Shown: positions 20,251 through 32,844, numbered from the stretch's first letter. The stretch: DNA of 64,000 nt from Ectobius pallidus (GCA_964059195.1 CAXKWD010000004.1:117569938-117633937), one strand, 5' to 3'. Notes: generated from the sequence alone by a model not told the origin. Program-made: numbers and translations.

Positions 20251-20735
20251 AATGTTTTAGCTTCTTCGAAAGTTATATCTAAAACACTAAGAATAACTTC
20301 TCTGGTTTGCACCCTAATCAGAGGTATTTCACTCAACCTTTTGGCAACACATTCCGTCGGCTTTCTGATGAAATGTGGAGCGATCAAAATCCTCTCAGAA
20401 TTGATAGTTTGTAGGCTGATTGTCCCACATCAACGTCAGGAAGTCCCTTGATGATGGAATATGTTGCCGAAAGTATAGATGAAATGCCTCTGACCCGGCT
20501 GCAAGCCCGAGTTGTTTCTAATAATTTTCACCAAGTGAATTTCCGATCTTCTATGTATTTACAGAAAGTTAAATTTGGTAATAAGCAAGTGTTAAAAGGG
20601 CGTCTTTTTGTAAGATTATGTAATTATATTGTATATTAAGCTAGCCTTTCTCGAACTTTATGTGCGTTAAGCAACATTGCAGGCATCTGCAGTAATTACC
20701 ATTTTAATTAGGCAATTGCATGAAACTCTCTTTCT

Positions 20736-21065
20736 GTAGGGACGTTTATGCGGTCCACGCAGCCCGTACCTTACAGGACCGCCGGGAAGGGATTATCTAT
20801 GTAAGTTAAGTAATCATATACTTTTTTGTGCCACATAAGGCACCACCCCCGAGACAAAACAAACACGTAGAACGAAATACACCCACGCCGAACAAGGCGT
20901 GGATGGGATGAAGATAACAATGAAAGCCAGACGGTGTCCGGGGGCCACAAGGGCTTAAAGTTACCCGACAACCGTCTCTTAGGTGAGGGAAAATACTGGG
21001 AAAAACCCACCTCCCAACGGGAATCGAACTCGGGCCCGCTGCCATTGTATGAAACAACGTCAACT
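20736..21065 (-). mobile_element. SINE S1, copy 2
   Basis: Left end GTAGGGACGTTTATGCGG (the SINE 3' end), then GCCTTATGTGGC-like, GGGGCCACAAGGG.TTAAAG, TTACCCGACA.CCGTCT and AAAAACCCACCTCCCAACGGGAATCGAACTC. On the minus strand the B box is GAGTTCGATTCCCG; the A box is weak. Flank TSDs are not evident. Confidence 0.8.
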
Positions 21066-22046
21066 CGAATCTTTTTAATCATCCGAGTTTTCGATTATTC
21101 GAAGTAGCCCTCGCCGCATTAGCTCGTATAGGCTAATCTGCGTTCTACTGTATTTGCAAGGAAAGAGTAGAATTTGAAAGTTATCGTTTTCCAGAATACC
21201 AGTTAATACTTTGATTCTTTTCCGGATGTTTCCCTCAGCGGCATCACACCCCGTAATTGTATAAAAAGAAAGCTGAGAATGTCCGTAAGATCCTGATGGT
21301 TAACTCTTCCGGACGTGATTATCGCACAAGGAGAAATAGAGAGGAGAGAGATAGAGATTTTGTTTTATTTTTGTATGATAGAAGTGCTATGTAATCTGTG
21401 CTATGCGTTTGCCGTGAGGAATTATAGCTATAGTCTATTATTGCAGAAGCTTATGCTTGCAGATGACATACCAGAGTGCATGATGCTTTTAATTTATGGG
21501 TGTTGCAGATATTCTCTCGCGTGTTAATTGTTACGTTATCATTTATATGAGAGCGGCCATTATGATCACGGTCGCTCGATTTAAATGCCTTCTCTTTTTT
21601 ACGAGCCTTTCCCCTTAAAATGGAACGTCTCTAAAAACCTACTTAAAGATACACAACTTAATTCAATTATAAAACTCTCATCGCTAAACAACGTTTTAAT
21701 GGGTTTGCTTTTGAGGTTAACCGTTATTTACTTCACTTACGTCGGAACACATAACAATTAGTTGTGTCCCCTCTTTCCCTAACACTTGTCTAATTAATTA
21801 ACACAATCATGCAGCTTATTAGAAACGACACGCACGCACCGACATGTACACAATACTTTATGAGGGCCTCGTGCCAGAATGTATATTTTGTTGATCTCTG
21901 GTTATGGTATTAATAATAGTGCTGATTTTTTCAGGTAAAATAATAATATAAAATAGCATCTGGGGAATTTTATAATATTGATCATTTCTAAGATGAGTTT
22001 CCAATAAGAATAATTCGTGAATTGCATTTGCTAAGGTTGGAATAAT
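21066..22046. other. Spacer, nothing recognised
   Basis: No terminal repeats or motif-bearing frames were seen. Confidence 0.4.
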
Positions 22047-22054
22047 CTAATTAT

Positions 22055-22581
22055 TAGGTCCCGGATGTTTATGATCTAAAAAAAAAGTAAAAAATATGCA
22101 AAACAATGACCTTAAAAATAACTAAATAAGACCCGATTTAGACCATTATGACCAAATAAACACATATTTAATGATTCACAGAAAATTCCAATATTATTTG
22201 AATATTATGCTAAATCATGCTATTTTAACAGTTTCATGGCATTATCTAATTCTACCAATAATCTGCCAATAAAACATTCACACATATTCAGTTGATTTTC
22301 ATGATTTTCAGAATATGGACAACTATATGAAAGATGTCAACCATTTAACTCTTCTGAATATAAAATCATATCCACAAGTGTACCCGAGATATGACCTTAA
22401 ATCGCGAAGACATTCTCAATATGATGAAAACTGCAGAAAGTATCTAAATATGCAAATATGTGACGAATGAAGTATATCTAAAAATAATAATCAGGAACGT
22501 TCAATTCATCTTCAAATCAATGCTATGACTGAAATAAAAGCCAGGAAGAAAATATGACATGTCATAAACATCTGGACCCTA
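22055..22581. mobile_element. hAT-G: hAT-type MITE with TAGGK-YCC ends
   Basis: A perfect 8-bp TSD, CTAATTAT, at 22047-22054 and 22582-22589. TIRs TAGGTCCCGGATGTTTATGA (left) and TAGGGTCCAGATGTTTATGA (right, read inward) agree at 17 of 20 positions. Length 527 bp, no coding content. The same terminal motif starts the element at 60307 and single ends near 37347 and 40969. Confidence 0.85.
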
Positions 22582-22803
22582 CTAATTATATTATACTACT
22601 GTTACCACTTTAGATATTTTAATTTCACAATTGTGTCGCATTTGATTCAATTGTATTCTATAACTATTGTGAAATTTTAATTTTAACATACATAACAGAT
22701 ACATATTATAAGCATATGCGTAACTTTAACTATTCATTGCGGTGTGCCAATATATAAACTTAACGAGCAGTGTTTGAGAAAATTCTAACTACTACATTCT
22801 TCC

Positions 22804-23060
22804 TTAGCCTTTATTACAATACAACAGAGGGCGTCTCTCAAAGGCGACCATATTTATTAATTCATCAATGGCTTCGCTGAAATCGATGGATGTTGCAATT
22901 TCTTGCTCCAAGTGAATCATCAACAGTGCTTTCAACTTATTTTGTCCCTGGGTTGCCCTTAATTTGGTTTTAACCTATGTAAGTTTGGGGGGGGGAAAAA
23001 TACACTCTCTCACAAGAACAGTTGATTACTGGAACTGTCTCATATTTCTAAAGTGCAGTA
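22804..23060 (-). pseudogene. hAT transposase C-terminal remnant
   Basis: On the minus strand VPVINCSCERVYFS is followed, after a 9-C run that shifts the frame, by VKTKLRATQGQNKLKALL and MIHLEQEIATSIDFSEAIDE. The P.INCSCERSF..L...KTKLR pattern is the C-terminal dimerisation region of the ZMYM1/hAT-5-like branch of hAT transposases. The stop is at 22806-22804. No element ends could be assigned. It is not inside hAT-G, whose right TSD ends 215 bp away. It differs in sequence from the hAT-B remnant at 10.1 kb. Confidence 0.7.
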
Positions 23061-23335
23061 CAGAACACATTTTGTAATTTATATCTATCTTATTATCCGT
23101 ATTACTCCGGTTTACGTCTATTTAGATTTAAATGCACACGCTTGATTAGTGTTTATCGTAGATATAATCAAAAGTTTAGCATCTTTTAAACATTAATTGA
23201 ATAATTACGCAACATCTAAATAGGACTGGTCGTTGCCATTTGTACACATCTGACCTAATTATACGTCACTTACTGCCCAGGTAGCTTCTCCTTCCTGCCA
23301 CTATTTAGTTTTGGGACAAATTATAGTTTAAGTTC

Positions 23336-23655
23336 TTCCGTTGTAGGGACGTTTATGCGGCCCACGCCGCCCGGGACTTACAGGTCAACGACTTGTCGGG
23401 ACTGGGATTATCTTGGGATCACATACATACTTTTTTACCATGTAAGGACATGGAGGGCCTTCCTGGATGAGTGATCAGTCCGATGCCGGGGCCACCTTCG
23501 AGACAGTACGAGCACGTATGACGAGACACAGCAGTCGCTCACACACTCACCCTGAACAAGGCGCGGATGCGTTTAAGATGATAGTGGTGGCCAGATTATA
23601 TCTGAGGAACACAGGGGCCTGAAGTTACCCGACATTCATCTTTAAGATGAGGAAT
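23336..23655 (-). mobile_element. SINE S1, copy 3 (lacks tRNA head)
   Basis: Starts CCGTTGTAGGGACGTTTATG and ends CCCGACATTCATCTTTAAGATGAGG, where the full copies go on to CCACCTAGG and the tRNA-like head. The head is missing, so it is 5'-truncated or eroded. It shares ACATGGAGGGCCTTCC.GG and CCTGAACAAGGCGCGGATG with the family. Confidence 0.85.
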
Positions 23656-24419
23656 GAAAATGTCCCCTTACAGAATTTAGTAATAATTAATATACGTAAT
23701 TAATGTTTCATTAATAGGAACTGCTTGGCTACTTGTTTCTTACTTATTTACAAACACAAAATAAATAACTATCCCACTTGAGTCTATAAGAAAACCATTT
23801 TCAGGAATTGTAACATGCAGATATTAATTAATCTTAGATTTAAAGGATGATTTTTCGGGTAAAGATCCTTTAGGTAATTAAAGGTAACGCTTAAGAACTT
23901 CTGTTATTTCGTATGTTTTATTTTATATTTACGAGCATAATTATGTCTTCATAATATTTTTTTTAATTAATGGGAAATCAATTATTTTGGCACAGTGGGC
24001 TGTAATTTTTAGAGCTGACACTTTCCCTAATTTTTCTAGTTTGACAATTATGACTATTGCGCTTGTATGATACAACGGCTGTGCCGTGAAACCTAGCTAT
24101 AAATCCAACCTGTCCTATTTGTCATACCGCATGTTGCAATGATAGATAACAATAAAATTATTAGCAATAAACTAATTACCACAGTAAAACTCATCGTGAC
24201 ACCCATATTTATGTGTCATAAATTCACTCCGTTATAAGTTGTTTTACACGAAAAGGGCTGGCCAGTGCGCTTTCTGCAATTGTAAATCTAGCATCTTTGA
24301 CATTATTCAAACTTTGTATTCTTAAAAGAATAACCGTTGCATACTTACATTTTATATATGATCAAGCACTTAAGTTGTTTTTCACTTATACAACTATTAT
24401 TTATAAATTATTTCTGTGG

Positions 24420-24563
24420 TTGCTCAATTTATTTTTGTTAAAGGCTGAGTTGTCACCAGGACCATGGACTTCAAAACACTCATTGACCTCATCGGGGGTC
24501 AAACCCGCGACCTTCCTGTTTGGAACAGAGTGTCTCAACCAACTGTACTAGGCGTACGCTCCC
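24420..24563 (-). mobile_element. tRNA-derived SINE
   Basis: Minus strand: TAGTACAGTTGGTTGAGAC (A box, about 24533-24551) and GCGGGTTTGACCCCCG (B box, about 24497-24511), close to a real tRNA in spacing. There is no closed acceptor stem. The body continues into GTCAATGAGTGTTTTGAAGT. Confidence 0.65.
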
Positions 24564-24569
24564 GCCCCT

Positions 24570-26485
24570 TCCCATTTAATAGGTTGTGAAAGTAATTCTT
24601 TACACCGAGAAATAGAAATGCATTTAAAAACTAATTTCCCTCTATTCTCTGTAACTTAGGACTAATAAGATGCTGTATGTTATACACATTCCCAATAGTG
24701 AGCAAGGTGTTGAGAAGTTCCTATTTCCCTGACAAGGTCTTACTGCTGAAATATCTGAAAGAACTCTAGACGTGTATCTGGAGACGATTTTAACTCCTTA
24801 AACCGTCTTTCGAAGCCCAATGCTTCGATAAACTATTTGACTATTATGAATCTCATATTAATTTTGCTACGATGTAGATCGAGGAAGCAGGGATAAAAAA
24901 ATCGTTCGAAAGCGTCGTAGGAAGCAGAATCAAATGCTGCATTTTTATCTCTATGGCTATTAGCTGATGTCCTGCTGAATTCTAAACGTTCTTTTCCAGT
25001 CCCATGTTCCCTTTGTCACTGGCCACTTGACCAGAAAGTAGTCTAACAACCATGGCACATCACATTCCCAGGCAAACGTGAAGCGAATTGAAAACAGTAC
25101 TATTCTACAGACAACTAGCTTTTTGTAACGATTTTCAGTCCTGTAATACGTGAGTTCAATGCCAGAAATAGTAAAACTTATCTTCAGCGACATGCGGTTG
25201 CATACTTTTTACAAAGAAACTAACTAGAGGGTTGATTTATATTAGGCCTATTAGGAACTATGTAACCCATTCGGCCTATTCGGTAATAGTAGAAGTGGCT
25301 TACGCATTGGTTTATTATTTATTATCATTAAAATATCAATAATGTAATACTATTTAATTTTTAGCCTTGTTATATTATATTGGGTTCTCGCTTTGAGCTT
25401 ATTAGAATTTACGGTAGTCAGTAATCTTAATATAATTCCTTTTTCTTATGCTGTATTATATTTTTCAACGACGACAATAGCCCCGTGCTAAAGGGGGGGG
25501 GGGTCCAGATTATCTTAGATTTTAAATTTTTATGTATTTAAAAGTATTAACGAATATAACTGCTGGCCCTTCATGCTAATGCGCATTATGAAAGAAATGC
25601 GAGTTTCTGAATTTTAATTCAATTAAAATTAAAATTACAATTAAAATTACAATGTAAAATATATACAAATGTGATTTCGAACGCCACCCGAAGAAGCAAG
25701 GCTTGTGCTCAATAAACCTTTGTATAACAAAGATATGACATAACCCTGCATTTTGAAATATTTTTATTTGGTCCTGGCAAATTCTCTCTCTTTATAATGT
25801 TAAATGTAACTCATTACAACGATGAAGCTATTCTAGAAAAACCATTTTACAATAATATTTTGGAGTTCAATTGTTATTGAAACCAGTAGCTTAGCCTCTG
25901 GATGGTAGCAGGTATTAGAATAATTTAACTGTCCATCCCAGCCACCCAAAATTGTTTTCTGCGTGCCTGATAACTACTACATTTCGTGGAAATTCCAGAA
26001 GAGAAAGGTTCAGTAGGGGTAGAAAATAGGATAATTGAGCATATAATCATCCTTAACGTGTGCTAAAACATATAGGCTAGTGAGTTACGGTTGCTACATC
26101 AGCATGCACAACATGTGCAGTTAAATCACTCTATCGAGCAAGTGGTTTTAGTTTAGCCTTAGTTGCGTGGTGAATTTTTCTCCCTTGTTCCCACCTTCAA
26201 CGAATCTGAATTCTCTGGCATAGGCCTAGGTCCAGAGCTTGGCGTGATCCGTGATGTTAATCCAGTCTGAATAGTAATTTTTCAGTGTGAGAGTGTAAAA
26301 TAGCTAAGGTTACCTCTTAATGAAAGTCATTGTGGTATTTAACAGCCCTCAATCCTCTTAACAATACAGTATGCTTGGGTTCACATAAAGCAGTCTTTTA
26401 AAAAATATTTCACTACTTTAGGCCTAATCTGAAATTGCCTAATTTCAGAGATAGGCTACGAGGTTTCTCTTCTTAACCGGCAATT
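24570..26485. other. Spacer with one unplaced minus frame and a G homopolymer
   Basis: A run of 11 G's lies at 25493-25503. A 77-codon minus frame (24960-25193; WECDVPWLLDYFLVKWPV) has no family I recognise and no splice context. TAGGCCTA variants are at 25242, 26221 and 26421. Confidence 0.35.
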
Positions 26486-26486
26486 T

Positions 26487-26620
26487 AATAATAACAATAA
26501 TAATAATAAAGTTTTATTTTCTTTGGCAGAGTTAAGGCCTAGGGCCTTTGGCTGACAGAGTTAAGGCTCTAGGGCCTTTTCTTCTACTCAACCTACTGTA
26601 TTCATTGTGCTTTGATTCCA
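26487..26620 (-). mobile_element. LINE 3'-end fragment with (TTATT/AAT)n tail
   Basis: On the minus strand AAAAGGCCCTAGAGCCTTAACTCTGTCAGCC is followed by the near-duplicate AAAGGCCCTAGGCCTTAACTCTG, then AAAATAAAAC and an (ATT)n tail. This layout (duplicated TTAACTCTG block followed by a simple repeat) is that of a CR1/Jockey-type 3' UTR. No ORF remains. Confidence 0.45.
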
Positions 26621-26639
26621 TAAGAGGGGAACTATTAAA

Positions 26640-27660
26640 ACACTGTTAAAGTAAGTTCTTGTGAATTTGCCATGGCTGTAAAATAGTTCAAAATGATTCA
26701 TCTCATTCGTTGTCAGTTTAGTATGTTGATATAGTAACTGGGTCACCGTATTAAATTTTTTTTTCATTTATTTATTTATTTATTGTCGCTTTAACTTAAA
26801 AGATCATACCGTGACAGTCGTGATAATTATACATTATTGCATTCATAATGTGTTCATTGAAACGTTGAATATTTAACTCTATAGAATAGCATCAATTATT
26901 CCAGTTAACTTGAAGAATTTTATCATCTTATGGCAATTAACTGGATCATCAAGGGCATTCTCTATGCTTGGAGTCTGGACCCGCCCCTAGGCTTAAAGGA
27001 GTAAAAAGAAGAGGGTAAAAATGTATAACTTAATGGATGCTTATTCGTTTTTTGCGCACTTTAGAAGTGTGTGCATAGGGTAGGATTTTATTTCTGAGAA
27101 ACGGAATTCAATGAGTCGATTTAACAGCATTAAAATATGACTTCCATTTCATACCAAATTTATTCCTGCCATTGTCTGACTGAAAGCTATTCGTTGCTCT
27201 ACAATGACTAAAGGAAGACACGCATAAATAGCAGCTAATGCCTTACGTTGGCTTTAAATTACGCTGTCAGATGTGCGCTTTGTTTTACAGACGTAACTTA
27301 CTGAGAACATCCTGCATACATCAGGTTCATATCCTTTGTACTTAATCGAAGCAGAAATGGTTACACTTAGCACAGTACTAATAATGTAAGCTATAACTGC
27401 TTTTATTCAACTGAACTTTTGAATGTTACCGAACCTTTCTTGTATTCATCTAGCATTCTAACTGAATATTCATCCCTTGTAGTCCAATTCTCTACAAGGA
27501 GTTCCACTATCCAAAGGTATAAACAAATAGTAGTAATTTTGTAGTATTCTTTTTTTTATTCTGGTTAAGGAGATTTAGGGAGTAGGGTACGTATTCTTTC
27601 AGTGACATATGGTTTGATGAGAAAGGGAGGCAGAAATTCTAGTAATATTAGAAAATACAC
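26640..27660. other. AT-rich DNA, nothing recognised
   Basis: An ATTT microsatellite lies near 26764-26784. Otherwise no structure I can support. Confidence 0.4.
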
Positions 27661-27666
27661 ACTAAA

Positions 27667-27870
27667 TTTGGGTGGCGCAGTCTGCATGGTACTGGTTTTC
27701 TTTGCCCAGGGCAGTGGATAAAATTCCGACCTATGTCACAGGCTTTTTGTATGCATAAAAGTGGCAGATCCATGTCAGCCGATCTAAAATAACTTTAACT
27801 AGACAAATTTCCGGCACACCGGCGACGGTGACAAGCCCTTTCATTAGGTAACCAACTAACCAACCACAGT
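27667..27870 (+). mobile_element. Degenerate tRNA-derived SINE
   Basis: GGTGGCGCAGTCTGCATGG (A box) at 27671-27689 and a degraded B box GGATAAAATTCCGACC at about 27717-27732. A body containing CCGGCACACCGGCGACGGTG follows, with an (AACC)n-like end at 27849-27865. The only tRNA-like SINE here with its head on the plus strand, apart from the fragment at 56950. Confidence 0.55.
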
Positions 27871-28859
27871 GAATTTGTCGTGCAGAATATGGCGACATTG
27901 CTATTCATTATCTCATGCATAACCTTCCCCCAGACGGAAAGTTCATGGGGAAGCAAATACTGAGCTGAAAAAGCAGCTTAGCACATGCCACAGTATAGAA
28001 TTCATAATTCAGGAGTCGCACCAAGTTCCATGTCGTACTTAATTTTAAACGAACCAATCATCTATCAACCCACCAATATAAGATTTTCATGCCCAGTGCT
28101 GACATATTAAGCGAAAGTTGAGGCACAATTCATGTTAGTCTCTATCGATACATGGTCACATGTTCCCAAAGATGTCAATTTGTTCCTAGTCACTCGTGTG
28201 ACAGTCAGAAGGAATAGAATTGGCAGGAGCGCTCGTAGTTGGAATCTCACATCTCTTCATGTGACACCAGCGACATGTAGGCCAATACAAAAACAAGTGG
28301 TCCTCTATTATGAAATAAATAGTAGGCCTCAAAAGCTTAATGACAGGGTTCTCACTCTATTCCCACTGTAAATATTTATATGATATTCTGTAAATAGGAT
28401 TGCCAATGTCAAGCATTTCTCGGACACCCACCATTTTGTAGTGTAAGAATATATCACTGGTCGAAAAGACGAAGTCCGCCGTTCTGTTTTGTTGTTACAC
28501 ATTTTGAATATTTTCAAGACTGCAAAGTAACAATATTCTTTCTATGATTGAAACTGTAGGCCTACTGTTTACTGTCCCTATATTTATAGATGATACAACA
28601 GTGACCAATCGTGTCAGCATAATTTTTTTTAATTAGCCGTAAGTATTTTTAAATATTTCCTGATTCTACTCCAGTATTTCGGTTTAAATAAACTAGTTCA
28701 GACGAAACTGTTAAATTAATGAATGTGACATTGAAAATTGTAATAGTGAATCGGATTGTAAAAGTCGTTTTAGAATATGGTATTAATAATTGATTATCGA
28801 TATGGTGAATTATGTCCTGGTTTCTCACTCCTGATTTATGGCAATTCTATCTGTATAGG

Positions 28860-28940
28860 AAAATTTTTCCTGGGTAGGAATCGAACCCGAGGCTTTAGCT
28901 GGTTCGTTAACGGTGAGGTGAGGCCACTCAGTTCCAGTGC
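28860..28940 (-). repeat. tRNA-like SINE head
   Basis: Minus strand: TGGCCTCACCTCACCGTTAACG (A-box-like) and CTCGGGTTCGATTCCTACCC (B box, 28874-28893). The body was not delimited. Confidence 0.5.
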
Positions 28941-29125
28941 CCAGTCCCATTCCCAACACTCCTCTGTGCCCCCAGCGACATCGCGACATTGGCATATCCA
29001 TCGTGCAGCAAGGATGCATTTAGCACTTAACTTTAACAGTACATGATTTATTTATTTCTAGGTAAACCAAGAATTTTACTGCATTAGTTATTAACAGGTT
29101 TTCAAACTTATCAGCAGGAGTCTGT

Positions 29126-29640
29126 TATTCATAGGTTCCCAGGAGAAGTTACGATTTATCTGATGCAACTCGTAACGTTGAATGGGATCTATCAAGACTA
29201 TTCCAAGAATAAAGAGTACCATTGTACAGATAATAATACTTCCTTAATTGTGTTGTTTAAAATAAATTCAAACATTGTGTCAGGTATAATTAGAACAGAA
29301 TAAGAATACATGAAGTGGCCTGCATTAGATCAAAATATTGTTTCTAATCAATGCACATTTAAATAGTTTCAATTTCTAAATTGGTTGTGTTGCAAACTTT
29401 TTTTTTCTCTCTTTTCACTGGCAACAATACAGACAGGTGACTGGTATTGATACGTTGACATATTCAGTAACGAGCTGACGTTTTATCCTATAGAACCACT
29501 TCCCTGCAAGCATGTACAAGGTAAACCACCGTGATTGGTCGATTCCGAGGTATTGTTAAACTTTATTGGTCAATATCAAATAAGCGGCTTATCTACGGAA
29601 TTGCCTCGAGTTATATTTAATCCTGTCATGACTATTTAGC
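29126..29640 (+). repeat. Dispersed repeat DR1, copy at 29 kb
   Basis: Shares ordered blocks with 50990-51640: TCATAGG...CCCA.GAGAAGTTTACGA, ATTTATCTGATG.AACTCGT, ATTCCA.GAATAAA, AACAGAATAA, CAATGCACATTTA, CAGTAACGAGCTGAC, GTGATTGGTC..T.CCGAGG.ATTG and TTATTGGTCAATATCAAA. No coding content or TIRs were seen. The type of element is unknown. A short piece of the same repeat (GAATAAAGAGTA.CATTGTA.AGATAAT) recurs at 30200-30245. Confidence 0.6.
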
Positions 29641-29847
29641 GATTACTCACAGAATTAAACATGTAATGAATAATAAAAAAACCATGGAAATGAAAAAATT
29701 ACGCTATTTTATATTATTGTAAGCGAGATAGCGAAACAATAGAGTTTCCGTTATTTATCTATATAGATAATATACATATATGTACATATAATATATATAC
29801 ATATAATATTTTTACATATGTGTTGAAAGAATTTTTATTTTAATATT

Positions 29848-29940
29848 ACAACTCTTCAGCTAACTTTTCCACATAATCTTCATTCTTTGCAAACATTTTT
29901 GGTAGCGTGACACAAGTTTTTCCAAATCACTGTTGTACCG
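29848..29940 (-). pseudogene. Mariner transposase C-terminal fragment
   Basis: The minus strand reads NSDLEKLVSRYQKCLQ, then, after a frameshift, NEDYVEKLAEEL and a stop. This is the usual C terminus of mariner transposases (LV.RY.KCL...GDYVEK). No TIRs were assigned. Confidence 0.5.
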
Positions 29941-29944
29941 TTAT

Positions 29945-30723
29945 TGTACCCTCGTAAACATCGATCGTCGCGTCATCGTCGATAGTCGCGCTTCGTGCAA
30001 CTTTTCATCATCTGTGAGCTGTTGTATTTTTTAGATTGGCCTTGCTAAAATAGTATAATGTTAATGTATTAATATTGTATTTATTATTATACGAGATTTT
30101 AAATTCTTCACCTCTACATTAATTCCATATCTCCTTTTACTCATATGCAGCTTATTCTATTATTAATTGTGTAAATTGTGTTTGGTCAAAGCTACGTTGT
30201 GAAGAATAAAGAGTAACATTGTATAGATAATACCATCACTATACGTACCGGTAATTGTGTAATCCGTCGATTTCAGTTTTAGTTCAGAATGCTGCCTGGA
30301 TATGTAGGAAGGATGTAAGTTATATGCCGATGGCAGACATGGCTTACGATCGACATGATAACCTATTGCTGACATCTCTTTCTAATATGAATATTTAACT
30401 AAGTGTTCCCTACTATAAATTGCATTCTATATCAAAGCGTGCTGTCATATAGAGGTGTTAGGAAAATGCACAAGATGGTTAAATCCGTTTACTGTCGCGT
30501 GACAAGTAATAAAAGAACCATTAGTTGGCATGCGTAAACTTGAGTGCTTCACTACAACATACGTAAGCAAAGCCATAGCGCCGGCAGGATGTCATTTGCC
30601 GAAATCTGTTACAGTAAACTACCCTACATCTTTGCAACATCGTAATTCTCTAGTGAGATATTGCAGATAAATCTATAACATCATGAGTTAGCGTTGAATC
30701 TATTTCCATTAATATTTGGCTGA
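29945..30723. other. Spacer, nothing further recognised
   Basis: Apart from the short DR1 piece at 30200-30245, no structure I can support. Confidence 0.4.
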
Positions 30724-30731
30724 AACACACT

Positions 30732-31051
30732 CAGAGCCGGATTTAAGAGTATGCCGCCTATAGGCTGAAGTCCATTTGCCGTCCCCTCTATAGTTCATAT
30801 TTGCTTAATACATTTGTTTTATACACCAAAAGGATAGAGTTCATTGGTGTTTTCATCTTTTTTTAAACATAAAGTTAATTTAGTTCAGATAACATATTTT
30901 TAAGTAACATGCATGCTTAAATTCGTACGGAAAATATTATTAACGTCTGAAATACTTCATTTTAACTTTTGAATAAATTGCCAAACTACCGCCCCTGAAA
31001 ATTGGCCGCTCTAGCTGCAGCCTACTTAGACTATTTAGAAATACGGCCCTG
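30732..31051. mobile_element. hAT-C: 320-bp hAT MITE
   Basis: A perfect 8-bp TSD, AACACACT, at 30724-30731 and 31052-31059. TIRs CAGAGCCGGATTTAAGA and CAGGGCCGTATTTCTAA (read inward). The interior is AT-rich and non-coding. Confidence 0.85.
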
Positions 31052-31704
31052 AACACACTATACATATATATTAGTTTCTTAATGTTAGATGTATGCACAA
31101 TACCTATTGCTAATTATTTGATCTTTTTATTAACTTCTTCCTGTTGAAAGTTTTCGTCTTTTGCTTTGTCCTTCACTTCTCTTCGTTATTAGACTTCTTT
31201 TCGTTATTAGAATTTCATGTTGGGAATTAAGAAACTTGGACAGAGAGAGTGAGAGTGAGAGTGAGTGAGTTTCGATGGATTATGCGTACATGTGTTAAGT
31301 ACAATTCTATGGTTTTTAGTGAATCCATTTTAATTCCTAGTTATCTCGACAAGGAAAAGGAAAGTGACAAGGAAACGTACTTACCACCTTTTGCCCTTGG
31401 AGAAAATGTATTAAGCTTGTGTTTTTCCCCCACTTGTCACATTTGTAGGCTATAGAGTGAATATGGGTCTCAGGAGCTTCTAAATTTGAACTCAACGTGT
31501 TTAATCTGAAAATTGTACTTAACACATGTGTATACGAAGCCATCTGTCGATATGTATAAATACATGCACACACAGACACACACTAGTAAACCCGTGCGAA
31601 ACTTTCGCACTTCCCTCTTTTTGACAAAAGCCAGGAAAACTGGAAGTTAGCTAAGTAATTGGTTCACCATTACATAGTCGTTTATAATCACATAACAATC
31701 AGAA

Positions 31705-32289
31705 CAGATCTTCAAAATATACAGTGCAATAGCCAAGTCATTTTCTACTGGATCCGTGGACACACAGGTCACTATGGGAACGAAAAGGCAGACGTTCTTG
31801 CAAAAACAGACTCGAAGTCCCAAATAACAATAGCTTACGACAGACTACCTCTCACTCTGCAAACGAAAACTCCAACAATATTACATTAACATCTGGAACG
31901 CGCTGTATATGTCATCGCAAAAAGCCTTTCACACAAAATTAATTTTCCCGAATGTAGGCCTACATACCAGGCAAGGAACAGTCATAAATCCAACATTCAT
32001 ACTCACACACTACCTTACAAACCATGGAAAATTCCTGCAATACCTGTATAAAATTGGAAAAACATCATCACCAAAATGCCCATGCTCAGAAGACAACCAA
32101 ACATTTGTCTACTGCAAACTGAAAGACAAAAACAGACTACCTTCTATCAGGAACTCCAACATAGTTCTGCGAAAAGTGATCGCATCTCCAAAAAGAATCA
32201 AGTTTATGTGTGAAATCTATACAGACACTACCATAAAGCCTAAAATATTTATTTTATTTTCCTGGAACACTAACTCAGTCGCGGTGTTT
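31705..32289 (+). pseudogene. LINE ORF2 C terminus: RNase H and post-RNase H region
   Basis: VIFYWIRGHTGHYGNEKADV and LAKT (about 31740-31807) match the final RNase H block, which has the conserved W..SH.G..GNE.AD pattern. A stop near 31888 forces a frame change. Then LTHYLTNHGKFLQYLYKIG and SSPKCPCSEDNQT match the LT.HG.F..YL.R....S..C.CG...T region typical of I, R1 and Jockey-type elements that carry RNase H. The frame then runs into the SINE at 32290. Confidence 0.8.
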
Positions 32290-32844
32290 GAATTGAATTG
32301 AATAGGCGCCCTTAAGGCGGGAGGCGGGGTGGGAACGCCCCTAAGCACCGAAGTCGCAGGCTTTTTATACCTACCTCCGGGATGGAATGAGTTGCGTGCC
32401 CACAGGCCGCCCGGGACCGCAGATTCCCCCACAGGCCCCCACGGAGCTCCCCTACATCCAACAAGCCTTATTACCATGCCACGTGTGCGCCACCCCCTTC
32501 GGTCCCTCCAACCGGAGCCCCCACAGGTCCGCGACACACACCACCAACAACCTCTTGACCACAAGCAGCGGGAAGAACGGGAGAGGCCTCCAAAGGGCGC
32601 TGACTGCCAAAGCAGGCCCGATACCGGAAGTGGAAACGGGATGATGATGATGAAAAGGGGGAAAGGTGAGATGAAGTGGAGAGTGTTGGTGGAATGAGAG
32701 GGGGAAACGGGAGAACCCCGAGAAAAACCCCCAAGGCACGGCTTCGTCCACCACGAATGACACACCCGCCGGCCCCGAGATTTGAACTCAGGACCGCTAG
32801 CATGCCAGGCTCACGCGCTACAGCATGAGCCACCGCGCCGGCCA
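32290..32844 (-). mobile_element. SINE S2, GC-rich tRNA-derived, 555 bp
   Basis: A perfect 8-bp TSD, CGGTGTTT, at 32282-32289 and 32845-32852. On the minus strand it begins GGCCGGCGCGGTGGCTCATG (A box within) with GAGTTCAAATCTCGGGGCC (B box, about 32773-32791). It ends in a short (ATTCA)n tail at 32290-32304. It is strikingly GC-rich compared with its surroundings, and long frames on both strands (32217-32845) are a product of that composition, not genes. A body fragment of the same family is at 63090-63228. Confidence 0.85.

Noticed and set aside
20245..20639. Two adjoining plus frames (68 and 63 codons) after the (TA)n tract
   Set aside because: No motif, no splice signals and different frames. 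A weak similarity of one part to DR3 (TTGCCGAAAG, GCCCGAG) was too short to call.
25493..25503. G11 run as a quadruplex site
   Set aside because: A single G run without further tracts cannot form an intramolecular quadruplex, and homopolymer length may be unreliable.
31592..31612. Short perfect hairpin GTGCGAAACTTTCGCAC
   Set aside because: A 6-7-bp stem alone is expected by chance several times in 64 kb, and nothing around it suggests a function.
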